From JAPUIN01 sp041580375 (GTDB lineage: Bacteria > Acidobacteriota > Polarisedimenticolia > Gp22-AA2): 13,603 bases of DNA. The position numbers were made by a program, and so were the translations under genes. A model generated the notes under the pieces. That model was not told the DNA's origin, made no database searches, and worked only from the letters and a program-made list of their open reading frames with translations. Location of the stretch: NCBI GenBank assembly GCA_041580375.1, contig JBFGDZ010000092.1, positions 1-13,603 on the forward strand, given 5' to 3'. Positions 7,462 through 13,603 of this stretch are shown piece by piece. The stretch's first letter is position 1. Every line of letters begins with the position of its first letter.

Positions 7462-8496
7462 ATGAACGATCAGGAAGATTTCGGCGACGAACGGAAGCCC
7501 GGCGGGCCGGCGGGCTCGGACGACGTCGCCCGGCTGCTGCGGGCGGCGGGACCGAGGCCCGCCGTCGCCGGGGAGCGCAGCGCGCGCGTCCGGGCCGCCG
7601 TGCACGAGCACTGGAGATACTCCGTCGCCGCGCGGCGACGGACCCGCCGGTTCGCCTTCGCGGCCGCCGTCCCGCTCGCCGCCGCAATGGTGTGGGCCGT
7701 CCTGGTCGCGACCGGCGTCTGGGAGACGATGCGCGTGACGCCGCCGTCCACCGCCATCGCCACGATGGAGCGATCGGAGGGACCGGTGGCCTGGCCCGGC
7801 AGGACCCCTCCCGCGGCCGGCGCCCCTCTGCAGCCGGGCACGTCCGTCGAGACCGGCGCGTCCGGGCGCGTGGCCCTCCGGTTGAGAAACGGCGCCTCGG
7901 TGCGGCTCGATGCCGGGACCCGGGCGCGCCTGCTTCCGGAGGCCCTCGTCCGGCTCGATCGCGGGGGGGTGTACGTCGACACCGGCGGCGATGGCGCGAA
8001 TCGGTCCGTCACGGTGCGGACGCCTCTCGGCACCGTGCGCGACATCGGCACGCAGTTCCAGGTCCGCGCCTCCGCCGATGAGGTCCGGCTGAGCGTGCGC
8101 CGGGGAGCCGCCGTCCTCGAGCATCGCGGGGCGTCGCACGACGCCCCGTCGGGGACCGCGCTCACGCTCGGCGGCGACGGGTTGGTCACCCGGCGCGCCG
8201 TCACCTCATCGGATCCGGAATGGGACTGGGTCCAGGACGCGGCCCCGCCCTTCTCGATCGAGGGGCGGGTGCTCGAGAACTATCTCGACTGGATCGAGAG
8301 CGAGACCGGCCTGCGGATCGGATACGCCGACCCGTCGATCCTCGTGGACGCGACGACCGTCGTGCTGCACGGCTCGGTGGAGGGGCTCCGGCCGGACGAG
8401 ACTCTCGACGCCGTCCTGCCGACCTGCGGACTCCGCCACCGGGTCGATGGAGAGATGTTGATCATCGAGCGCGCGGAGCCCGGAGCGCGCGACTGA
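7462..8496 (+). CDS. FecR-like transmembrane anti-sigma factor with C-terminal STN-like domain
   Basis: This 344-residue inner-membrane regulator probably controls the sigma factor encoded just upstream. The N-terminal 60 residues are polar and Arg-rich and would face the cytoplasm. One membrane helix lies at about residues 64-85 (FAFAAAVPLAAAMVWAVLVA). The periplasmic FecR domain follows, with the typical pattern SVETGASGRVALRLRNGAS, then VRTPLGTVRDIGTQFQV and LSVRRGAAVLEH. Residues about 264-336 (FSIEGRVLENYL, then IGYADPSILV and IIER) resemble the secretin/TonB short N-terminal fold, like the C-terminal domain of some Bacteroidota FecR proteins. The nearby receptor also carries an STN domain, so periplasmic contact between the two is plausible. 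The ATG at 7462 has only weak purine-rich sequence upstream. The FecR assignment is firm, the STN assignment is by pattern only, and the ligand is unknown. Confidence 0.92.
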   Translation: MNDQEDFGDERKPGGPAGSDDVARLLRAAGPRPAVAGERSARVRAAVHEHWRYSVAARRRTRRFAFAAAVPLAAAMVWAVLVATGVWETMRVTPPSTAIATMERSEGPVAWPGRTPPAAGAPLQPGTSVETGASGRVALRLRNGASVRLDAGTRARLLPEALVRLDRGGVYVDTGGDGANRSVTVRTPLGTVRDIGTQFQVRASADEVRLSVRRGAAVLEHRGASHDAPSGTALTLGGDGLVTRRAVTSSDPEWDWVQDAAPPFSIEGRVLENYLDWIESETGLRIGYADPSILVDATTVVLHGSVEGLRPDETLDAVLPTCGLRHRVDGEMLIIERAEPGARD

Positions 8497-8531
8497 CTCC
8501 CCTACACCTTCCATTTCAAAGGAGACGCTCC

Positions 8532-9320
8532 ATGAATCAGACCGGAAATCGGACACCTTTTCCCGGCCCGCTCCGACGACGCGTCCGGCGCATCCGGCCG
8601 GCCCTCCCGCTCATCGTGGCCGCCGCGATAGCCCTCGGCGGGCCGGCCCTACAGGCGGATCCGGCCCAGTCGGAGAGCCAGCAGCGGCCCTTCACGACCT
8701 CGTTCCGCATGCTCGACTGCACCTTTCAGTCGAACAGCGGCGCCAATCCGCACTTCAGTCTCGAGCCCGGGCACCGGTTGATGCTCGAGGGAGCGGAGGG
8801 GGACGAGACGATCGATCTTCAGATCACGGTCCTCGACGAGACGCTGGACATCAACGTGCCCGGGCTCGGCACGGTCACGACGCGCGTCGTCGAGGAGCGC
8901 GAGCGGGTCGACGGCGATCTGGCCGAAGTGTCTCGCAACTTCTTCGCGATCTGCGGTGAGACGGCCGACGTCTTCTACTTCGGCGAGGACGTCGACATCT
9001 ACGAGGACGGTGTGATCGTGAGCCACGACGGCGCCTGGCGCGCCGGCGTGAACGGCGCGCGGCCGGGCCTGATCATGCCCGGATCCTTCCTTCTGGGGGC
9101 CCGGTATTTTCAGGAGGTCGCGCCCGGGATCGCTCTGGACCGCGGCGAGAATCAGGGTCATGCCCTGACCGTTCACGTTCCCGCGGGCGTCTTCGCCGAC
9201 TGCGTCTCGGTGTTCGAGACCTCGGCCCTGCACGCGAGCGACCGCAGCTTCAAGGTCTACTCGCCCGGCGTGGGGCTCATCATCGACGACGCGCTGTCGC
9301 TGATCGCCTGGATGCCCTGA
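8532..9320 (+). CDS. Exported protein of unknown function
   Basis: I do not recognise a named family for this 262-residue protein. The ATG lies seven bases after a strong AAAGGAG (8518-8524). The signal peptide has a very basic start (RRRVRRIRP) and core PLIVAAAIALGGPALQA, with cleavage likely after ALQA. The mature part appears beta-rich, with acidic strands, conserved-looking aromatic stretches (RNFFAICGETADVFYFGEDV, then FKVYSPGVGLI) and three cysteines (63, 141, 224). There is no lipobox, membrane helix or catalytic motif. It sits 35 bases after the FecR-like gene and looks co-transcribed with it and the sigma gene, and it converges on the TonB receptor gene. A periplasmic or surface role tied to the signalling system or its ligand is an inference from position only. 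The 3' end abuts the receptor stop codon with no base between. Confidence 0.85.
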   Translation: MNQTGNRTPFPGPLRRRVRRIRPALPLIVAAAIALGGPALQADPAQSESQQRPFTTSFRMLDCTFQSNSGANPHFSLEPGHRLMLEGAEGDETIDLQITVLDETLDINVPGLGTVTTRVVEERERVDGDLAEVSRNFFAICGETADVFYFGEDVDIYEDGVIVSHDGAWRAGVNGARPGLIMPGSFLLGARYFQEVAPGIALDRGENQGHALTVHVPAGVFADCVSVFETSALHASDRSFKVYSPGVGLIIDDALSLIAWMP

Positions 9321-11894
9321 TCAGTAATCGAACGACCACGCGATTCCGAGCGAGGGGACCCGCTCCAGCCACAGGCCGTCCTCGCGCTGCGCGCGGACCG
9401 TCCCGTCGGCGCCCGGCAGGAAGATGAAATCCTCGGCGCAGCAGACGTTCTTGCGGTCGTAGAGGTTGGTGATCTCCGCGAAGATCGTCAGCCGCCCGCC
9501 TCCCAGGCGGAAGTGACGGCTCGCCCGCAGATCGAGGCGGTGGTAATCGGGGTAGCGCGCGCTGTTGCGCTCCCCGGGAACCGCCTCGAACGTCGTCGTG
9601 CCGTCCGGCTCGATCACCGTCGCCACGGACACCGGCGTCGTGGGCCAGCCCGTGTGATAGACGCCGGACAGGAGCACGCTCCACGCGTCTCCCCGGCGGA
9701 GGTTCAGACCGAATCGTAACGCGTTCGGCTGATCGCGGTTGCGCAGGACGCGCCGCCCGTCGATCGTGTCCTCGATGCGGCTCCGGCTGTAGGCCGCCCA
9801 CCAGGAGAAGGCGCCGCCGCGATCCCCCGCCAGGGAAAGCTCCACACCCCGGGCCTCGGCGCGGTCGGGCGCGATGAGGACCCGATCGGTCTCGAACTCC
9901 GGCAACAGCTCGAACAGCGTGAACAGGTTTTCGAAGCGCGGCCTCAGGTCGGACATTTCCTTCAGGTAGGCGTCGGCCCGGAACGTCAGGCCGCCCCCGA
10001 AGCCGCGCTCGTATCCGATCGACCAGTGCTCGGCCAGCTGCGCCGGGAAGAAGTCGCTGACGCCGTCCTCGACCTGCAGCTCGTGAATGCCCTGAGACTG
10101 GTAGTAGCGCCCCCACGCGGCGCGCACCCGGCCGGACCGGCCGATCTCCCGGACGATGCTCAGGCGCGGGCTGACCTGCCCCTCCTCCTGGTAGGTCTGC
10201 CGATCCCACCGCAGCCCGACCTCGAACTGCAGCGGATCGATCGGCCGGAACTGCCCGCTCACATACGCGCCGATCTGCCGGCCCGATGGCGTGAGGACGA
10301 AGTTCCGGTCGAACGTATCCGCTCCGGCGGCCGCCCCGGGCGCGACGGGGGCGCCCGCCCGTCCGGTGTAGAGGTAGTCGGCATCGAGCCACTTGGCCCC
10401 GAGGCCCCACTTGACGAGGACTCGATCCGAGGGCCGGTAGCTCCAGTCCTGCGCGACCTCGTACACGTCGAACGACCGGCGGTCGCTCACCGTAGCCAGG
10501 TACTCGGCGCCCTCCTCGATCCGCCCGTTCCTGTCGCTCCGGATGCGGCCGACGGCGAACAGGGTCCGCGCGTAGAGCCGGGGCGACCACAGCGACTTGA
10601 GCGTGAGCCAGGCGTACCGGTTTCCTGACGAGGCCTCGACCGACTCCTCGCCGTCCGGGTCGACGAAGTCGACACCGTCGCGCGCGGCGAGGAAGTTCGC
10701 GGCCAGCACGGTCCGCTCGCCGACGGGGAGCTGCACCTTGCCGAGCAAATCGTAGTACGACGGGCTGAATCCCTCCCGCTCCCGATCCACCGTCCGGACG
10801 ACCGCGTCCGGATACCACGCCCGCGCCGAGACGAGCCACTGGCCGGCGCCCTCCGCGAAGGTCCCGTCCGTGAGCACGCGCGAGTTGATGAAGCTGCTGC
10901 TGAGGAACATCCGGCCGGGCGCATCCGGAATCGAGGACGTCAGGTCCAGCACTCCGCTCATGCGATCCCCGTACTGGACCGGGAACCCGCCGGGGAAGTA
11001 CTCGGCGCTGCCGACGGTCATGGCGTCGATGATTCCGGAGAAGGACTGGAAGTTCTTGAGGTGGAACGGATCGTAAAGCTCCAGACCGTCGAACAGCACG
11101 AGCAGCTCGTCCGGCTCGCCGCCGCGCACGCTGATCTCGGCCGAACGGTCCGAGGCCGCGACGCCGGGCTGCGCCGCGATCGCCCGATGCACGTCGTCGC
11201 CCAGAGCGGCCTCCCTGCGGATCGATTCGCCCCCGAGGAACCGCCCCGCGTCCGGGCGCCCTCCGGCCGACGGATCGCGATTCGGGGTGACGGTGACCCG
11301 CTCGAGCATGGCGGGCGCCGCCGCCAGATCGAGCGTCACCTCGGTGTAACCGCCCGCCCGCACCGGCACGTTCTCGAACCGCTCGCTGCGCAGCCCGGGC
11401 ACCCGGACGATCAGATCGTATGAACCCGGGGCCAGGCCGGCGATCCGGAATAAGCCGTCCCGCCCCGTGATCCCCTCCACGCCCGCGCCCTCGGCGAGCA
11501 CGCGCGCCCCGGCGACCGGGCGGCGGTCGCCGTGCGTCCAGACGATCCCGCCGATGTCCCCGGCCGGTTCGACGTCCTCGACGTGAAGAATGAGGAGCGT
11601 GCCGCCCGGTCCCTCCCGCGCCTGCAGACCGTGCGGGACGAGCAGCGCATCGAGGACCTCCCGGAGATCGCCGCCCCGTGGCTCCGTCTCGACGATCATC
11701 TCCGCCGTCACGACGTCGCTGCTGTAGATGACCCGCAGCCCCCGCTCCTGCAGATCCTGGAGGGCCTCGATCAGCGGCCGGCCGGCGTAGCCCGGCCCGG
11801 ATCCCTCGTCCGCTCCGAGACCCGCGGGCAGAGCGCAGAGGAGGACGAGGGCCAGGAGCGGAAAGCGTCCGGTCCCCTCGAGGATTTTCGACAT
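9321..11894 (-). CDS. TonB-dependent outer-membrane receptor with STN and carboxypeptidase-like domains
   Basis: This is an 857-residue outer-membrane gated receptor. The signal peptide is FPLLALVLLCALPAGLGA. An STN domain covers about residues 38-106 (RPLIEALQDLQERGLRVIYS, then LREVLDALL), a feature of receptors that signal to FecR proteins. A carboxypeptidase-regulatory-like beta-sandwich follows at about 113-195 (GITGRDGLFRIAGLAPGSYD). The TonB box is probably ERVTVTP near residue 200. The plug spans about 215-310 (VAASDRSAEISVRGGEPDEL, then FDGLELYDPFH), and the rest is a beta barrel rich in aromatic strands, ending WSFDY. The ATG has GGAG eight bases upstream, and an in-frame TGA lies a little further upstream. 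The carboxypeptidase-like domain is common in SusC-like and oligopeptide or metal receptors, so the ligand is open. A divergent spacer lies upstream. With the sigma and FecR genes next door it is the likely sensor of that pair. Confidence 0.96.
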   Translation of the reverse strand: MSKILEGTGRFPLLALVLLCALPAGLGADEGSGPGYAGRPLIEALQDLQERGLRVIYSSDVVTAEMIVETEPRGGDLREVLDALLVPHGLQAREGPGGTLLILHVEDVEPAGDIGGIVWTHGDRRPVAGARVLAEGAGVEGITGRDGLFRIAGLAPGSYDLIVRVPGLRSERFENVPVRAGGYTEVTLDLAAAPAMLERVTVTPNRDPSAGGRPDAGRFLGGESIRREAALGDDVHRAIAAQPGVAASDRSAEISVRGGEPDELLVLFDGLELYDPFHLKNFQSFSGIIDAMTVGSAEYFPGGFPVQYGDRMSGVLDLTSSIPDAPGRMFLSSSFINSRVLTDGTFAEGAGQWLVSARAWYPDAVVRTVDREREGFSPSYYDLLGKVQLPVGERTVLAANFLAARDGVDFVDPDGEESVEASSGNRYAWLTLKSLWSPRLYARTLFAVGRIRSDRNGRIEEGAEYLATVSDRRSFDVYEVAQDWSYRPSDRVLVKWGLGAKWLDADYLYTGRAGAPVAPGAAAGADTFDRNFVLTPSGRQIGAYVSGQFRPIDPLQFEVGLRWDRQTYQEEGQVSPRLSIVREIGRSGRVRAAWGRYYQSQGIHELQVEDGVSDFFPAQLAEHWSIGYERGFGGGLTFRADAYLKEMSDLRPRFENLFTLFELLPEFETDRVLIAPDRAEARGVELSLAGDRGGAFSWWAAYSRSRIEDTIDGRRVLRNRDQPNALRFGLNLRRGDAWSVLLSGVYHTGWPTTPVSVATVIEPDGTTTFEAVPGERNSARYPDYHRLDLRASRHFRLGGGRLTIFAEITNLYDRKNVCCAEDFIFLPGADGTVRAQREDGLWLERVPSLGIAWSFDY

Positions 11895-12027
11895 GGTCTG
11901 GGCTCCGGGCGAGCGATCGATCCTCGTAATGGTACTTCATGATCTCCTCTCCGCAACCGATTCGGGAGCACCGGCGCGGGTCTCCATCCATGTCAACTCG
12001 CTGACGGGATCGACGACCGCCGCGCGC

Positions 12028-12039
12028 TGCATCGATGCA
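12028..12039. promoter_or_regulatory. Perfect 12-base palindrome, candidate operator
   Basis: TGCATCGATGCA reads the same on both strands and lies midway in the spacer between the divergent receptor and PAP2 genes. After one mismatched base on each side the symmetry resumes for three bases (GCG on the left, CGC on the right). It could bind a dimeric regulator. No regulator gene is adjacent, so the binder is unknown. Confidence 0.35.
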
Positions 12040-12105
12040 ACGCTGGTTCGGCGGCTACGAAATCGTTCCGAAGGAATCGGGGCGCGCACGGGCCTCTTAC
12101 ACGTG

Positions 12106-12123
12106 GATGGGCCTCAGCCCATC
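12106..12123 (+). repeat. Inverted repeat, 7-base stem with 4-base loop
   Basis: GATGGGC (12106-12112) and GCCCATC (12117-12123) form a perfect stem around CTCA, 74 bases before the PAP2 start. No T-tract follows on either strand, so it is not a terminator. It may be a leader hairpin of either divergent transcript or a protein site. Confidence 0.3.
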
Positions 12124-12196
12124 GACTCGCGAACCGGCTCCGGCCCGCCTGCGTGCGCGATCGGGCCCGGCCGCGCCATGATGGAGGTCGGCCTCG

Positions 12197-13105
12197 ATGC
12201 GCTCTGCCAGGAACACCCCCGGACCGATTCGCCGCCGGGGCGTCCGGCTGGTGTCGATCCTTCTCGCTCTGTGCCTCGCCTGCTCCTGCGCCTCCGCCGG
12301 CGTTGTCCCGGACGACGAATCGGAAGAGCCGGCTCCGTACTGGAGAACGAATCTGTTCAGGCGGTTCCTGAGCGACCAGCGATACCTCGTCACGACCTGG
12401 TGGCCGCGCGAGATGGGGCGGGGCGGATTCACGATTCCCCTGGCCCTCGCGACGACGGCGGCCGTCACGTCGGGAGGCGTGGAGCCGGGCGTCGATCTCC
12501 GGCTCGAGCGCTCGATCGGGCGATGGAGCGGCGGCCGGCAGAGCGGCGTCGCCGGGGCATTCACCCGGCTCGGCGACACGCGGACGGCGGTCGTGCTCCT
12601 GGGGACGACCCATCTGATCGCCCGCTGGGGCGGGAACGAGCGGCTGTCCCGGGCCACGAGCCTCTCGGCCGAGGCGCTATTGAGCTCCGGTCTGTACAAC
12701 CTCGCGCTGAAGCGGGTCACGCGGCGCACGCGTCCCCTGGCCGGAGGGCGGGGGGACTTCTTCGTCGATCGGCCGGGGGACGGGCAGAGCGCCCGCTCGT
12801 TCCCCTCGGGCCACGCGATGGGCGCCTTCGCCGTCGCGACCGTTTTCGCCGAGGAGTACCGTGACCGCCGCTGGGTCCCCTGGGTCGCCTACTCGACGGC
12901 CGGCCTCGTCGGCTCGTCGCGCATGTCGCTCGGCAGGCACTTCCCATCGGACGTCGTCGTCGGCGCCCTGCTCGGTCACAGCATCGGCAGGATGGTCTGG
13001 TCCAGGGAGCGCGGGGTGGAGGAGAGGCCGCTCGATCGGATCGAGCCGATCCTCGAGCCGGACGGAGGTGGGGGCTATGGCATCGCCTGGTCGCGACGGT
13101 GGTAG
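12197..13105 (+). CDS. PAP2-family phosphatase
   Basis: This is a 302-residue membrane or exported acid phosphatase of the PAP2 superfamily, which typically removes phosphate from phosphatidate, undecaprenyl pyrophosphate or similar lipids. All three motifs are present: K172 to R179-P180 (KRVTRRTRP), PSGH with His206 (SFPSGHAMGA), and S240-R241 to His248 and Asp252 (SRMSLGRHFPSD). The N terminus has a basic region and hydrophobic stretch (LVSILLALCLACSCASA); the cysteine pattern is not a good lipobox, so a signal peptide or anchor is more likely. Hydrophobic segments occur around the second and third motifs, as expected for an integral or lipid-facing enzyme. The ATG at 12197 has GGAGG nine bases upstream (12183-12187). 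The gene is divergent from the TonB receptor and convergent with the FmdB-type gene. The exact substrate cannot be determined. Confidence 0.93.
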   Translation: MRSARNTPGPIRRRGVRLVSILLALCLACSCASAGVVPDDESEEPAPYWRTNLFRRFLSDQRYLVTTWWPREMGRGGFTIPLALATTAAVTSGGVEPGVDLRLERSIGRWSGGRQSGVAGAFTRLGDTRTAVVLLGTTHLIARWGGNERLSRATSLSAEALLSSGLYNLALKRVTRRTRPLAGGRGDFFVDRPGDGQSARSFPSGHAMGAFAVATVFAEEYRDRRWVPWVAYSTAGLVGSSRMSLGRHFPSDVVVGALLGHSIGRMVWSRERGVEERPLDRIEPILEPDGGGGYGIAWSRRW

Positions 13106-13123
13106 ACGGCGCGCGGCCAGGAG

Positions 13124-13136
13124 GGCGCAAAGCGCC
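13124..13136. repeat. Small GC hairpin between convergent genes
   Basis: GGCGC and GCGCC pair around AAA in the 58-base gap between the PAP2 and FmdB-type stop codons. The position would suit a two-way terminator, but there is no T-tract on either strand and the stem is short. It is a weak terminator candidate at best. Confidence 0.25.
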
Positions 13137-13163
13137 AGGACGGTCGCCCCGGGCCGGATCGTC

Positions 13164-13328
13164 TCAGCTCTTGCGGGACGTCTCGACGAACACGCTGCTC
13201 CAGCGCCGCTCGACCTTCCTGCTCTCGCACTTGGGACACTTGATCGTCTTCGACCGGGTGTCGCTGATCGGCCGGACGATCTCGAACGGCTTCCTGCAGG
13301 CCGCGCATCGGTACTCGTAGGTCGGCAT
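13164..13328 (-). CDS. FmdB-type small zinc-ribbon protein
   Basis: This 54-residue protein has the hallmark start MPTYEYRCAACRKPFE of the FmdB/CxxC zinc-ribbon family. The zinc ligands are C8, C11, C31 and C34 (CAAC, then CPKC). The tail is basic with a Trp (RRWSSVF). The ATG at 13328 is preceded by GGAGGT with four bases between, and a good promoter lies at 13370-13399. Length is short but within the range of the family, whose members are often called putative regulatory proteins without a settled function. It is monocistronic as far as visible and converges on the PAP2 gene. Confidence 0.92.
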   Translation of the reverse strand: MPTYEYRCAACRKPFEIVRPISDTRSKTIKCPKCESRKVERRWSSVFVETSRKS

Positions 13329-13369
13329 GGGGACCTCCCCTGCGTGTTATCCCTCGGTCGTATGCGGGC

Positions 13370-13399
13370 ATTCTAGATCGCGGGGGCTGCGGCGGTCAC
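13370..13399 (-). promoter_or_regulatory. Candidate sigma70-type promoter for the FmdB-type gene
   Basis: On the minus strand GTGACC (13399-13394, 4 of 6 to the -35 box) is followed by an 18-base spacer and TAGAAT (13375-13370, 5 of 6 to the -10 box). Transcription would begin near 13363, leaving a leader of about 35 bases with GGAGGT before the ATG at 13328. Confidence 0.5.
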
Positions 13400-13475
13400 T
13401 ACGGTTTCCGTGCCTTAAAATCACTGCGATTTCGGCCGGGGGCCGGTCCTCGGCCGCGGCCCGGACGGCGCGTCC

Positions 13476-13603
13476 TCAGGGGCAGCCGAGGGACGATTCG
13501 GCGATTTCGGCCGTTCGCGCGCCGACCTGAGAGGGGGACCCCGACTCGTAGCTCCCGCGCCCCCGGCTCAGGACGCCGCGCGCCAGGTACCAGACGATCT
13601 GGC
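13476..13603 (-). CDS. Possible C-terminal fragment of a hypothetical protein
   Basis: On the minus strand an open frame enters from the right edge and ends at TGA (13478-13476), giving 41 residues that begin QIVWYLARGVLSRGRG and end SSLGCP. The hydrophobic WYL stretch followed by a polar tail resembles the end of a real protein, but no family is recognisable. After the stop a GC stem (GGCCG at 13441-13445 with CGGCC at 13451-13455) and an AT-rich inverted repeat (AAATC and GATTT, 13418-13432) occur; neither forms a standard terminator. The remaining bases up to the FmdB promoter show nothing else. Confidence 0.3.
   Translation of the reverse strand, partial: QIVWYLARGVLSRGRGSYESGSPSQVGARTAEIAESSLGCP

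Larger units (their letters stand above)
11895..12196. other. Divergent intergenic spacer between receptor and PAP2 genes
   Basis: These 302 bases hold no gene I can support. They must carry the promoters for the receptor (leftward) and the PAP2 gene (rightward). On the minus strand a perfect -35 hexamer TTGACA lies at 11996-11991, but no good -10 box sits 16-18 bases downstream. A perfect 12-base palindrome (12028-12039) and a 7-base hairpin (12106-12123) are listed separately. On the minus strand an ATG at 11940 with AGGAG just upstream opens a frame that overlaps the receptor gene out of register; I do not call it a gene. Confidence 0.6.

Noticed and set aside
9280..11991. Very long minus-strand open frame overlapping the TonB receptor in another register, with an ATG at 11940 preceded by AGGAG.
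   Set aside because: The translation is rich in Arg, Gly and Pro with no domain pattern, as expected for a shadow frame in GC-rich DNA. The receptor frame has signal peptide, STN, plug and barrel. The ribosome-like site is probably chance.
12197..12310. PAP2 protein as a lipoprotein because of cysteines after the hydrophobic stretch.
   Set aside because: None of the cysteines is preceded by a normal lipobox pattern; a signal peptide or membrane anchor fits as well.
13106..13163. Rho-independent terminator between the convergent PAP2 and FmdB-type genes.
   Set aside because: The only hairpin has a 5-base stem and no T-tract on either strand.

Overview
The window is about 13.6 kb of GC-rich DNA from a diderm bacterium. 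It encodes a TonB-dependent outer-membrane receptor and many exported proteins, and starts are a mix of ATG and GTG. The exported zinc ribbons, the FecR/sigma pair, the receptor with a carboxypeptidase-like domain and the small FmdB protein would fit Acidobacteriota or another little-cultured high-GC phylum. That is a guess from gene style; no marker gene is present. No rRNA, tRNA, CRISPR array or insertion sequence was seen.

Layout. (1) On the minus strand at the left edge, an exported S33-type alpha/beta hydrolase (448-1908) leads into a NatA-like ABC transporter ATPase cut by the window edge (1-451). The two genes share a 4-base GTGA overlap. (2) Divergent from these, three plus-strand genes (2021-6716) encode related exported proteins, each with signal peptide, zinc ribbon, trypsin-like HtrA fold and PDZ region. 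The first keeps the His-Asp-Ser triad. The second and third have lost all three residues and look like pseudoproteases. (3) A second plus-strand run (6825-9320) encodes an ECF-type sigma factor, a membrane-anchored FecR-like anti-sigma factor with a C-terminal STN-like domain, and an exported protein of unknown function. (4) Converging on it is an 857-residue TonB-dependent receptor on the minus strand (9321-11894), which has its own N-terminal STN domain; the two stop codons abut. (5) After a 302-base divergent spacer comes a PAP2 phosphatase (12197-13105). A 54-residue FmdB-type zinc-ribbon gene converges on it (13164-13328, minus), followed by a possible C-terminal fragment of another gene at the right edge.

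How the genes may work together. Sigma factor, FecR and STN-bearing receptor have the parts of cell-surface signalling of the FecA/FecR/FecI kind: ligand binding at the outer membrane is relayed through FecR to the sigma factor. The HtrA cassette, one active protease with two dead paralogs, ends only 108 bases upstream of the sigma gene on the same strand. It may be an envelope quality-control unit or take part in processing the anti-sigma factor; both ideas are inference. The cassette is the most unusual item in the window.
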